Counted from the stretch's first letter, positions 1 through 6,676 are shown. The stretch is DNA of 12,656 bases from an uncultured Roseburia sp. (GCA_934358955.1 CAKRLC010000078.1:1-12656); one strand, 5' to 3'. Translations and numbers: made by a program. The notes: generated by a model not told the origin, from the sequence alone.

Positions 1-587
1 ATAATGGATTTGGATTTTCCTTCTTTGATCGCGATCTCAAATCCGGTTGTATAAATTTCTCTGAAAGTACGCTCATCAACAACCGAATCACTTGCCATAC
101 GGCGAAGCTCCTGACTATTTGCTGCAAAGTGCTTCGGGCAGGCTGAGATTCCTTTGCTCTGGATTCCTTTTACATAAGCGGCTGCCATTTTTCCTGCGTG
201 ATATGGATCTTCGGAAAAATATTCGAAGTTACGTCCACACAGTGGGCTTCTCTTAATATTAAGTCCCGGGCCTAAAATTACATTGACATCCATCGTCACA
301 GCTTCTTCTGCAAGTGCCACACCGATCTCTTCGCCTAATTTTTCATCCCAGCTGTTTGCGATCGTTGCTGCGGTCGGAAAACAGGTTGCAGGAAGACTCG
401 CATTTAATCCAAGGTGATCTCCGGCGCCCGCCTGACGTCGTAATCCGTGAGGTCCATCAGACATTGCCATAGATGGAATTCCGTATTTTTCAAAATCAAC
501 CGTTTCCCATGTGTTTTTACCGGACATCATCAGTGCTTTCTCTTCCAGAGACATCTGTTTTATGATTTCCCCATATTTTAAACTCAT
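1..587 (-). CDS. Glycoside hydrolase family 3 beta-glucosidase, N-terminal part (partial)
   Basis: Enzymes of this family hydrolyse terminal beta-linked glucose or related sugars from oligosaccharides and glycosides, usually in the cytoplasm when no signal peptide is present. The 195 visible codons start MSLKYGEIIKQMSLEEKALM, with no signal peptide. They carry the usual GH3 N-terminal TIM-barrel landmarks: SDGPHGLR (residues 43-50), GPGLNIKRSPLCGRNFEYFS (106-125) and the substrate-binding KHFAAN motif (152-157). The catalytic nucleophile Asp, which normally follows in an SDW motif near residue 230-290, lies beyond the window edge, so activity cannot be judged. The ATG at 587 is preceded by AGGAGAG with good spacing. 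The gene lies 268 bp after fruA on the same strand, with a hairpin between them, so it is probably a separate transcription unit. No convincing promoter was found for it. The substrate, and any xylosidase versus glucosidase distinction, cannot be settled from this part. Confidence 0.93.
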   Translation of the reverse strand, partial: MSLKYGEIIKQMSLEEKALMMSGKNTWETVDFEKYGIPSMAMSDGPHGLRRQAGAGDHLGLNASLPATCFPTAATIANSWDEKLGEEIGVALAEEAVTMDVNVILGPGLNIKRSPLCGRNFEYFSEDPYHAGKMAAAYVKGIQSKGISACPKHFAANSQELRRMASDSVVDERTFREIYTTGFEIAIKEGKSKSI

Positions 588-703
588 TTTTCACTCTCCT
601 GTTCTTTTCATCCCGACGGCACCGCTTTTGTCTGTCTCTGCCAGTTCAATCGAATCTGTTTTCTGTTCAACATCCTGATTTCAAATGCAAATGACAAATA
701 AAG

Positions 704-751
704 AAACCGTGCCACCATCATTTTTACGTTAATAGGATGGTAACACGGTTT
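704..751 (-). terminator. Hairpin terminator of the fructose operon
   Basis: Positions 704-719 pair with 736-751: 8 bp, a 2x2 internal mismatch, then 6 bp, closed by a 16-nt loop. On the minus strand the stem is followed by a U-rich run (CTTTATTTG), so it can end transcription coming from fruA. On the plus strand it is followed by TTTTTAT, but no plus-strand gene ends here. The 756-855 stretch between the hairpin and fruA is AT-rich and holds nothing else recognisable. Confidence 0.65.
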
Positions 752-855
752 TTATATGAAAAAAAAATTTTGGCATAAATGGTTGTTTTTTTTACATAAA
801 CTGCATCAGAACCTCTCTGCTTTTCCTCTGCAATCTTATCGGTCAGTTCTAATTC

Positions 856-2775
856 TTAAGCGACATCCTTCTTTAAAACACCAAGCAATACGCATGCGAT
901 CACAGAACCAACTACAAGGGCTACCAGATATAAAAGTGGATTTCCTACCGTAAGGAATACGAAAATTCCACCATGAGGTGCCATTAAAGTACAGTTAAAT
1001 GCCATGGATAATGCTCCTGCCACTGCGGATCCAACCACGCAGGCTGGTAATACATGAAGTGGATCAGATGCTGCAAATGGGATTGCGCCCTCTGTGATAA
1101 AGGAAAGTCCCATAATGAAGTTTGTTGGTCCTGCTTTTCTCTCATCCGCTGTAAATTTCTTTTTGAAAATCAGGGTTGCAAGTGCGATCGCAGTCGGAGG
1201 AACCATACCACCTACCATAACGGCCGCCATAATATTATAATTAGCTACTGCGATGGAAGCTGTACCGAATACATATGCTGCTTTATTGACAGGGCCTCCC
1301 ATATCAACAGACATCATGCCACCAAGTAAAGCTCCAAGCAAGATGGCGCTTGCGCCATTCAATCCGTTCAATCCATTGTTGATCATGGTATTTAAAGCTC
1401 CGATCGGCGGTTCTACGACATAGGTCATCAAAACACCTATAATAAGGATACCTAAGAGCGGATAAATTAATACCGGTTTTGTTCCTTCCAGACTATCCGG
1501 AAGCTTATTACAGATTTTCTTTAATAATAAAATAACATATCCTGCAAGGAATCCTGCTGCCAATGCGCCAAGGAATCCGCTTGTTCCGTTTGCCGCGATC
1601 GCTCCACCAACGAAACCAACTGCAAGTCCCGGTCTGTCTGCGATACTCATGGCAATAAATCCTGCAAGGATCGGAAGCATAAATTTAAATGCTATATCCC
1701 CAATGGATTTAAACATTGCTGCCATTGGTGTGATCGTACCAAAGTTTGCTCTCTGCTCTAACGGAAGCGAATTTAAATCAACAGCAAATCCATCGATCAA
1801 GAATGCAATTGCGATTAAAATACCACCGCCTACAACAAATGGAAGCATGTGGGATACACCATTCATCAGGTGTTTATAAATCTGGTGTCCAAGGCTGTCC
1901 TGTCCTTCTTCCTCATCATCTGCCGCTTTCCCATTTGCCTCATAGATGGATGCATGACCACCGGCTGCTTTTGTGATAAGCTCCTCTGCTTTACTGATAC
2001 CATCGGCTACCTTGCACTGGATGACCGGTTTTCCGGCAAATCGCTCCATCGGAACCTGTGTATCTGCTGCAACGATAATGCACTCTGCTTCTGCGATCTC
2101 TGCCTTTGTAAGTACATTCTTCGCTCCGCCAGAGCCTCTTGTCTCGACCTTGATCCGATAACCAAGTTCCTTTGCTTTCTTCTCAAGAGCCTCTGCTGCC
2201 ATATAAGTATGTGCGATACCGGTCGGACATCCTGTAACAGCAAGGATCAGTTTACTATGATCGTCTGCCGGTACCTCGGCTGCTTTTTCTGCTTCCTTCT
2301 GTTCTTCTTCTGCATCTTTTTCTGCCTCTGCCGCATCGATCACATTCAAAAACTCTTCTACGGATTTTGCGTTGCGCAGATTCTTTGTAAAATCTTCATC
2401 CATCAGCAATACAGACAGCTTACTTAATACATCCAGATGCACATTTTCTTTTGTATTCGGTGCTGCGATCAGGAAAATAAGATCTACCTTTTCCCCGTCT
2501 AAGGAATCAAAATCCACCCCGTCCGGTACTACCATTGCTGCGAGTCCCGGTCTGTCAACGGAGTCTGATTTGCAATGAGGAATGGCAATTCCCTCTCCGA
2601 TTCCGGTTGTACTTTCCTCTTCTCTTGCATAAACACCTTTCCGGTAAACCTCTACATCATTGATCTTTCCGCTTTTTGCCATCAGATCGACCATCGCATC
2701 CAGGGTTTCTTTTTTTCCGGTTACTTTTCCGTTTAATTCAATACTTTCCGCAGCCAGTAAATCTCTGATTTTCAT
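856..2775 (-). CDS. fruA: PTS fructose transporter, EIIABC fusion
   Basis: This membrane permease of the phosphotransferase system imports fructose and phosphorylates it to fructose-1-phosphate. Domain order over 639 residues: EIIA (about 1-148) with the phosphorylated His in GEGIAIPHCKS (H67); an acidic Glu/Ala/Lys-rich linker (about 149-172); EIIB (about 174-270) with the phosphocysteine in LAVTGCPTGIAHT (C183); then a membrane EIIC domain (about 298-635) with several hydrophobic segments and the conserved ITEGAIPFAASDP motif. All phosphorelay residues are present and the length is normal for an A-B-C fusion. AAAAGGAGA precedes the ATG and overlaps the fruK stop codon; the gap to fruK is 12 bp, so translation is probably coupled. 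It is the last gene of fruR-fruK-fruA. Frames open on the opposite strand (for example 1849-2427) are shadows. Confidence 0.97.
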   Translation of the reverse strand: MKIRDLLAAESIELNGKVTGKKETLDAMVDLMAKSGKINDVEVYRKGVYAREEESTTGIGEGIAIPHCKSDSVDRPGLAAMVVPDGVDFDSLDGEKVDLIFLIAAPNTKENVHLDVLSKLSVLLMDEDFTKNLRNAKSVEEFLNVIDAAEAEKDAEEEQKEAEKAAEVPADDHSKLILAVTGCPTGIAHTYMAAEALEKKAKELGYRIKVETRGSGGAKNVLTKAEIAEAECIIVAADTQVPMERFAGKPVIQCKVADGISKAEELITKAAGGHASIYEANGKAADDEEEGQDSLGHQIYKHLMNGVSHMLPFVVGGGILIAIAFLIDGFAVDLNSLPLEQRANFGTITPMAAMFKSIGDIAFKFMLPILAGFIAMSIADRPGLAVGFVGGAIAANGTSGFLGALAAGFLAGYVILLLKKICNKLPDSLEGTKPVLIYPLLGILIIGVLMTYVVEPPIGALNTMINNGLNGLNGASAILLGALLGGMMSVDMGGPVNKAAYVFGTASIAVANYNIMAAVMVGGMVPPTAIALATLIFKKKFTADERKAGPTNFIMGLSFITEGAIPFAASDPLHVLPACVVGSAVAGALSMAFNCTLMAPHGGIFVFLTVGNPLLYLVALVVGSVIACVLLGVLKKDVA

Positions 2776-2787
2776 AAAAATCTCCTT

Positions 2788-3714
2788 TTAATTTTTTCCA
2801 CAAAACAACTCTTTATTTGCATGAAGAAGCGCTTCCACTTCCTCCTTTGTTGCCAGCTCCTCTGAAAATGCGGATGCACTTCCTGCGCAGACACCCATCT
2901 CAAACGCCTTTTCATACGTTCCGTTCTCCAGATATCCGGCAATGAATCCGGCTACCATAGAATCTCCTGCGCCCACAGAATTTCTTACCTTTCCTTTCGG
3001 CGCCTCTGCCCGGAAAATGCTTCCATCCTCTGCGACAAGGACAGCTCCATCACCAGCCATGGAAACGAGGACATTTCTTGCACCCTTTTCCTGCATCTTC
3101 TTTGCATATAAGATCACGTCCTCTTTACTCTTGATCGTCACTCCAAAAATCTCTCCGAGCTCGTGATTGTTCGGCTTGATCAAAAATGGATGATATTGTA
3201 ATACATTGACAAGCAGATCCTTCGTCGCGTCTACAACGATCTTTAAATCTTTCTTCTCCAGATGCTTCATAATGTCCATATACATAGAACCCGGCATCAC
3301 ATCCGGAATGCTTCCTGCCAGCACTAAAATATCGCCATCCTCTAACCGGTCAAGCTTCTCATACAGCTTTGCAATCTCATCTGCATTCATTGCCGGTCCC
3401 TGTCCATTGATCTCTGTTTCCTGCTCAGAACGAAGCTTTACATTGATGCGGGAAAGTCCTTTCTCTACCGGAATAAAATCTGTATGGATTCCTTTTTCTT
3501 CCATCAGCGACTGAATCGCTGTTCCGGTGAAACCTGCCAGAAAACCAAGTGCTATATTTTCATAGCCAAGATTTCTTAATACCATTGATACGTTGATTCC
3601 TTTTCCTCCCGGAAAAATAATCTCATCTGTGGTACGGTTCACAACACCACACGTAAAGTGGTCAACGGATACGATATAATCCAGTGAAGGATTAAATGTA
3701 ACTGTGTAAATCAT
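2788..3714 (-). CDS. fruK: 1-phosphofructokinase (PfkB family)
   Basis: The enzyme phosphorylates the fructose-1-phosphate delivered by FruA to fructose-1,6-bisphosphate with ATP, in the cytoplasm. The 308-residue protein is full length for the family. It begins MIYTVTFNPSLDYIV, has the PfkB signature GGKGINVS (36-43), the substrate and ATP region KPNNHELGEIFG (180-191), and the anion-hole and catalytic-base motif GAGDS (248-252; D251). GGAG with a 9-nt spacer precedes the ATG. It sits between fruR (97-bp gap) and fruA (12-bp gap), the usual Firmicute order, which separates it from tagatose-6-phosphate kinases of the same fold. The 97-bp leader is purine-rich, with repeated AGAAAGAAAA runs, and shows no clear promoter, so expression from the fruR promoter is likely. 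Confidence 0.95.
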   Translation of the reverse strand: MIYTVTFNPSLDYIVSVDHFTCGVVNRTTDEIIFPGGKGINVSMVLRNLGYENIALGFLAGFTGTAIQSLMEEKGIHTDFIPVEKGLSRINVKLRSEQETEINGQGPAMNADEIAKLYEKLDRLEDGDILVLAGSIPDVMPGSMYMDIMKHLEKKDLKIVVDATKDLLVNVLQYHPFLIKPNNHELGEIFGVTIKSKEDVILYAKKMQEKGARNVLVSMAGDGAVLVAEDGSIFRAEAPKGKVRNSVGAGDSMVAGFIAGYLENGTYEKAFEMGVCAGSASAFSEELATKEEVEALLHANKELFCGKN

Positions 3715-3811
3715 AATGTTTGACTCCTCTCTTATAGTTCGTTTTCTTTTTTCTTTCTGTCTTTTTGTCAGAGTTATGATTCTTTTCTTTCTATATATTA
3801 TTCCAACCAGT

Positions 3812-4561
3812 CTATGCTTTTATGTTGATCACATTTTTGCATTTTTCAAATGCCGGCTGATTTAATCCGGTTGTGATCACGGTTGCATTCTCAAACGGTG
3901 CAAACGTTACACTTGAGATCTGGTTAAATTTGCTCTCATCTGCAAGAATGTAACACTCTTTGCAATTTTCCATGGATCTCTTTTTTACCGCAGCTTCTTT
4001 TAACTCCGGTGTGGAATATCCCTTTTGGATACTCACTCCGTTCGTTCCCCAGAAACCTTTTGTAAAATTATATTTTCTCAAGGTTTCAACTGCCTCTTCC
4101 CCGACGATTGCCTCCGTGATCGCTTTAAATTCACCGCCCAGCAGATATACGGTAAATCCTCTTTCTGCCAGCCGCTTTGCATGGCTGATCGCATTGGTGA
4201 CAAACATTGCCTGTCGGCTTGTAATATATTCGATCATCAGCTCTGTTGTTGTTCCGGCATCCAGATACACAAAATCACTGTTTGTGATAAGCTTTGCCGC
4301 GTGTTTTGCGATAATGATTTTGTCATCTCTGTTTTTTTCTTTCCGGCTGATGACATTATCATCCTTTGTACTGTAGGCAACCGTTTTTAAGACTGCCCCA
4401 CCATGTACCTTTGTCAGTTTTCCTTTTGCATCCAGAGCATTCAGGTCTCTCCTGATCGTAGATTCTGATGTATTCAATTCCGCCATCAGCTGCTGTACCG
4501 TAACACTTCCCATACTCTCCAATATAGATAATATCTTTGCAAATCTTTCTTCTGTTAACAT
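3812..4561 (-). CDS. fruR: DeoR-family transcriptional regulator of the fructose operon
   Basis: This is a DNA-binding regulator, probably a repressor released by a phosphorylated sugar (fructose-1-phosphate in characterised FruR proteins). The 249 residues hold an N-terminal winged helix-turn-helix (about 5-57; TVQQLMAELNTSESTIRRDL spans 21-40, followed by KVHGGAV) and the DeoR C-terminal sensor domain, which resembles ribose-5-phosphate isomerase (about 75-230). Sensor motifs are YLDAGTTTELM, VTNA, LLGGEF and ADESKF. An in-frame TTG at 4594 would add 11 residues. I prefer the ATG at 4561 because GGAGGG lies 5 nt upstream, while the TTG has no Shine-Dalgarno and would leave a leader of only about 16 nt. 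It is first in the operon, after the promoter at 4617-4645. Its identity as FruR, rather than another DeoR member, rests on the neighbours. Confidence 0.92.
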   Translation of the reverse strand: MLTEERFAKILSILESMGSVTVQQLMAELNTSESTIRRDLNALDAKGKLTKVHGGAVLKTVAYSTKDDNVISRKEKNRDDKIIIAKHAAKLITNSDFVYLDAGTTTELMIEYITSRQAMFVTNAISHAKRLAERGFTVYLLGGEFKAITEAIVGEEAVETLRKYNFTKGFWGTNGVSIQKGYSTPELKEAAVKKRSMENCKECYILADESKFNQISSVTFAPFENATVITTGLNQPAFEKCKNVINIKA

Positions 4562-4566
4562 TTCCA

Positions 4567-4572
4567 CCCTCC
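4567..4572 (-). promoter_or_regulatory. Ribosome binding site that fixes the fruR start
   Basis: GGAGGG lies 5 nt upstream of the ATG at 4561. The alternative TTG start at 4594 has no comparable site. Confidence 0.8.
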
Positions 4573-4616
4573 AAATTCTGTCATGTTCACTCAAGTCCGT
4601 TTATCTTTATAAACAA

Positions 4617-4645
4617 ATTATAAAATCACATTCCGTCACGGTCAA
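4617..4645 (-). promoter_or_regulatory. Sigma-A promoter of fruR-fruK-fruA
   Basis: On the minus strand, TTGACC (4640-4645) and TATAAT (4617-4622) are separated by exactly 17 bp. Transcription would start near 4610, giving a leader of about 49 nt to the fruR ATG. Direct repeats of AATGATT with GAC lie at and upstream of the -35 box (see findings), which fits control by FruR itself. Confidence 0.8.
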
Positions 4646-4666
4646 TCATTTTCAGTCAAAATCATT
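4641..4666 (-). promoter_or_regulatory. Direct-repeat candidate operator upstream of fruR
   Basis: On the minus strand, AATGATTTTGAC (4655-4666) and AATGATTGAC (4641-4650) begin 16 bp apart, the second overlapping the -35 box. GTGA words recur on either side (AGTGAAA, TGTGAAT, CGTGACG, TGTGATT). DeoR-family proteins often bind direct repeats near their own promoter. The assignment to FruR is inferred. Confidence 0.4.
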
Positions 4667-4712
4667 CACAAAATTTCACTTTTCAAATTGTGCAGATGTT
4701 ACAATGGAAAAC

Positions 4713-4744
4713 ACTTCCACTTGCTTCTGGAAGTATGCTATACT
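4713..4744 (+). promoter_or_regulatory. Extended -10 promoter with a dyad in the spacer
   Basis: The extended -10 TGCTATACT (TATACT at 4739-4744) lies 18 bp after a weak -35, TTCCAC (4715-4720). A 7-bp inverted repeat, ACTTCCA (4713-4719) and TGGAAGT (4728-4734), fills the promoter core and could be an operator. It points toward the palindrome and the DUF2500 gene, divergent from the fruR promoter. Confidence 0.5.
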
Positions 4745-4775
4745 TAAAGCACATGAAAATGTTTTTAATGTTGTA

Positions 4776-4938
4776 TCGACAGCCTGCACGAAAAACTCTT
4801 TCTAGGTTCATTGTGCAGGACATTCCGATGAGCCTCAGAGCAACCGATTATGACAGCAATGGCTTCCATAATCGGTTTGAGTCTCATCTCCATTGCACAA
4901 AGAGAATCCGAAAAGAGTTCTTTCGTGCAGGCTGTCAA
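4776..4938. repeat. 163-bp imperfect palindrome (MITE-like element or structured RNA)
   Basis: The outer arms 4778-4793 and 4921-4936 (GACAGCCTGCACGAAA and its complement) are 16 bp and perfect. Inward, these pair: 4794-4801 with 4912-4919 (8 bp), 4811-4817 with 4894-4900 (7 bp), 4827-4832 with 4883-4888 (6 bp), 4834-4837 with 4878-4881 (4 bp), and 4842-4852 with 4867-4877 (11 bp). The apical loop is 14 nt. TA dinucleotides flank both ends (4774-4775 and 4939-4940). No U-tract follows, so it is not a simple terminator. It lies between a promoter (4739-4744) and the DUF2500 gene, so it would form part of that mRNA's leader. No transposase is encoded; an open frame across it (4690-4950) has no recognisable product. 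Confidence 0.75.
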
Positions 4939-4994
4939 TATACGCTATGAAAAACTTTAGATGACACTTAATAACTTATGCTAAGGAGGACACT

Positions 4995-5372
4995 ATGATG
5001 ATGTTTGGCGGTTTTTCGATTATGTTTACCATTGTATTTTTGCTCGTGGTCGGGACTTTTATTTATGTTTTTGTTCGCAACATTTCTGAGTGGCATTCCA
5101 ATAACCAGTCACCGCGGCTGACCGTGGATGCCGTTCTTGTTGCAAAACGGACAAACGTGTCGCATCATCAGCATGCAAATGCAGGGGATGCAACCGGCGC
5201 ACACGGCTTTTCCACCACCACTTCCACGACCTATTATGTGACATTTGAAGTTGCAAGCGGTGACCGGATGGAATTTTCTGTTTCCGGAAAAGAATATGGA
5301 CTTTTGGTCGAAGGCGACCGCGGGAACCTGACGTTCCAGGGAACAAGATATCTGGGATTTGACAGAATGTAA
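4995..5372 (+). CDS. DUF2500 family small membrane protein
   Basis: This is a 125-residue protein of unknown function. One N-terminal membrane segment (about 6-28) is followed by a polar linker, NQSPRLTVDAVLVAKRT (37-53), a His/Thr-rich stretch (about 57-78), and a small beta-rich domain, YYVTFEVASGDRMEFSVSG (80-98) then YGLLVEGDRGNLTFQGTRYL (101-120). This arrangement and the EGDxGxLTxQGTRxLGF ending match the DUF2500 family (E. coli YhhM type) as I know it, at the usual length. The soluble domain is probably extracellular, but topology is inferred. AAGGAGG (4983-4989) precedes three consecutive ATG codons; the first, at 4995, is taken. It appears to be a single gene behind the promoter at 4739-4744 and the long palindrome. 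The role is unknown. Confidence 0.85.
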   Translation: MMMFGGFSIMFTIVFLLVVGTFIYVFVRNISEWHSNNQSPRLTVDAVLVAKRTNVSHHQHANAGDATGAHGFSTTTSTTYYVTFEVASGDRMEFSVSGKEYGLLVEGDRGNLTFQGTRYLGFDRM

Positions 5373-5429
5373 GGAAAATACAGACCGGTTCCTATGCTTG
5401 ATCAGGCACAGAACGTGTTGTCTGTACAG

Positions 5430-5477
5430 AAAAGAGAAGGAGCAGAAACCCTTTACTGTTTCTGCTCCTTCTCTTTT
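5430..5477. terminator. 20-bp perfect bidirectional terminator overlapping the phosphatase gene end
   Basis: Positions 5430-5449 pair perfectly with 5458-5477 (20 bp) around an 8-nt loop. The loop contains the phosphatase stop codon (5453-5455), and the 5458-5477 arm encodes its last residues. Minus-strand transcripts end the stem in CTCTTTTCTGT. Plus-strand transcripts from the DUF2500 gene end it in CTCTTTTGTAA. It therefore probably serves both convergent genes. Confidence 0.8.
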
Positions 5478-6064
5478 GTAAACCGCTCAATCGCGTTTAA
5501 TATCTTAAAACTTTCTAACATTACAACTTCTGCATTCCGCGTCTTAAACTTCTGCACCATCTCTTCAAACGGAAGTCCTGCAACATAACAACGAAGTGCC
5601 ATGATCACTGCACTATGTGATACGATCAGCACATCTTTGCTCTCTTTTTTGATGATCTGCTGCATTCCTTTCAGTGTTCTCTCCACTACATCGTTATAAG
5701 ATTCGCCGCCGGGCGTCCGCACATAGCGCCTGTCTTTTTTCCACTCCTGATATGCGATGCTGTTTTCCTTCTCGATCACTCTCCAGTTTGAGCCTTCCCA
5801 TTCACCAAGATTCATCTCTACGAGTTCTTCCATCGGTATACACTCTGCATGAAGGGCTTCTGCTGCGATCCTCGCGGTCTCTGCCGCACGGCTCTGCGGT
5901 GAATGATAGACATGCTTTACCTCCAGGGATTCCTGAGCAAGTTCGTTTGCAAGCTCCTTTGCCTGTCTTATCCCATTTTCATTCAGCGGAATATCAGTCT
6001 TTCCCTGTATCTTCTTTTTTACGTTCCACTCAGTTTCTCCATGACGTACAAAGTATAATTTCAT
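5453..6064 (-). CDS. Histidine phosphatase family protein (phosphoglycerate mutase-like)
   Basis: This is a phosphatase or mutase of the branch-1 histidine acid phosphatase superfamily, which uses a phospho-histidine intermediate; it is cytoplasmic. The 203 residues begin MKLYFVRHGETEWN, with the RHG triad at 7-9 (H8 nucleophile). The other pocket residues are R59 in SPQSRAAETA, the acid E83 in LVEMNLGEWEG, and H150 in VLIVSHSA. The length of about 200 residues and the lack of the longer insertions of GpmA point to the broad-specificity phosphatase (GpmB/PhoE/CobC) group; the substrate is not predictable. GAGGA 6 nt before the ATG is the ribosome binding site. The GNAT gene ends 16 bp upstream on the same strand, so the two are probably cotranscribed. 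The charged tail KEKEQKQ is encoded by a terminator arm. Confidence 0.92.
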   Translation of the reverse strand: MKLYFVRHGETEWNVKKKIQGKTDIPLNENGIRQAKELANELAQESLEVKHVYHSPQSRAAETARIAAEALHAECIPMEELVEMNLGEWEGSNWRVIEKENSIAYQEWKKDRRYVRTPGGESYNDVVERTLKGMQQIIKKESKDVLIVSHSAVIMALRCYVAGLPFEEMVQKFKTRNAEVVMLESFKILNAIERFTKEKEQKQ

Positions 6065-6080
6065 GACTCATCCTCGTCTT

Positions 6081-6626
6081 TTATAAAAATAAAACCATCT
6101 GTATCTCATCCCGATAAGTTCCATCTTTTAATTTAAACGCATGTGGTTCCCTGCCCCATTCACGGAAACCAAGCTTTCTATATAAATGCACTGCCCCCAC
6201 ATTGTCGTCAAACACACCAAGCCCTAACTGCTCCAGCTCTGTTTTCCGGGCATTTTCGATTGCATATCCCATCAGCTGTTTTCCAAGTCCCATGCCACAA
6301 TATTTCTGTCGGATAAAAATCCCGATGGATGCCTTGTGCCGGAATTTAATATGATTTCCCTCTTTCAAAACCATAACACAGCCTAATAGCTGCTCCCCAA
6401 GAAAAGCGCCGATCAGAAATTCTTCCTTACGTGCTGCAATATCTGCGATCATCGTCTCCGCCGCTTCCGGTGTAAAATCAGTCTCTTCCGGGTATCGCGC
6501 CAGAAAATATGTCTCCCGATATGTGACATCCCGCAGTTTGGCGAAAGCTGCCGCATCCTGCTTTTCAAGGCTACGCAGTGTGATATTCTGTTCATTTAGA
6601 ATGACTTGTTTTTCTTCAATCTGCAT
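6081..6626 (-). CDS. GNAT family N-acetyltransferase
   Basis: The protein transfers an acetyl group from acetyl-CoA to an unknown amine. It has 181 residues. It starts MQIEEKQVILNEQNITLRSL and contains the GNAT core: beta strand GCVMVLKEG (82-90), acetyl-CoA loop RQKYCGMGLGKQLMGYAIEN (106-125), and motif B DNVGAVHLYRKLGFREWGRE (141-160). The frame stays open upstream to an ATG at 6752. I take the ATG at 6626 because GGAGA lies 9 nt upstream and a good promoter (6649-6676) lies inside the longer version; the extra 42 residues are also basic and unlike the family. It is the first gene of a two-gene unit with the histidine phosphatase. Ribosomal-protein (RimJ/RimL-like) or small-molecule acetylation are both possible. 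Confidence 0.9.
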   Translation of the reverse strand: MQIEEKQVILNEQNITLRSLEKQDAAAFAKLRDVTYRETYFLARYPEETDFTPEAAETMIADIAARKEEFLIGAFLGEQLLGCVMVLKEGNHIKFRHKASIGIFIRQKYCGMGLGKQLMGYAIENARKTELEQLGLGVFDDNVGAVHLYRKLGFREWGREPHAFKLKDGTYRDEIQMVLFL

Positions 6627-6635
6627 ATTTTTTGT

Positions 6636-6640
6636 TCTCC
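6636..6640 (-). promoter_or_regulatory. Ribosome binding site that fixes the GNAT start
   Basis: GGAGA lies 9 nt before the ATG at 6626, inside the short leader produced by the promoter at 6649-6676. Confidence 0.65.
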
Positions 6641-6648
6641 ATGTAGTT

Positions 6649-6676
6649 ATTTTAACATAGACTGTCCTACATTCAA
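6649..6676 (-). promoter_or_regulatory. Promoter of the GNAT-phosphatase unit
   Basis: On the minus strand, TTGAAT (6671-6676), a 16-bp spacer ending in TGT, then TAAAAT (6649-6654), an extended -10. The start point would be near 6642, about 16 nt before the start codon at 6626. Confidence 0.65.

Noticed and set aside
704..751. T-box-like words (GGTGGCACGG on the minus strand, GGATGGTAACACGG on the plus strand)
   Set aside because: In a T-box leader the T-box sequence forms the 5' side of the terminator. On both strands here it is on the 3' side. There is no stem I or specifier region, and no amino-acid gene follows.
1849..2427. 192-codon open frame on the plus strand
   Set aside because: It is antisense to fruA, Cys/Phe-rich with no family likeness and no ribosome binding site; it is a shadow frame.
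4690..4950. 86-codon open frame on the plus strand across the palindrome
   Set aside because: It runs through both arms of a palindrome, has no ribosome binding site and resembles no protein.
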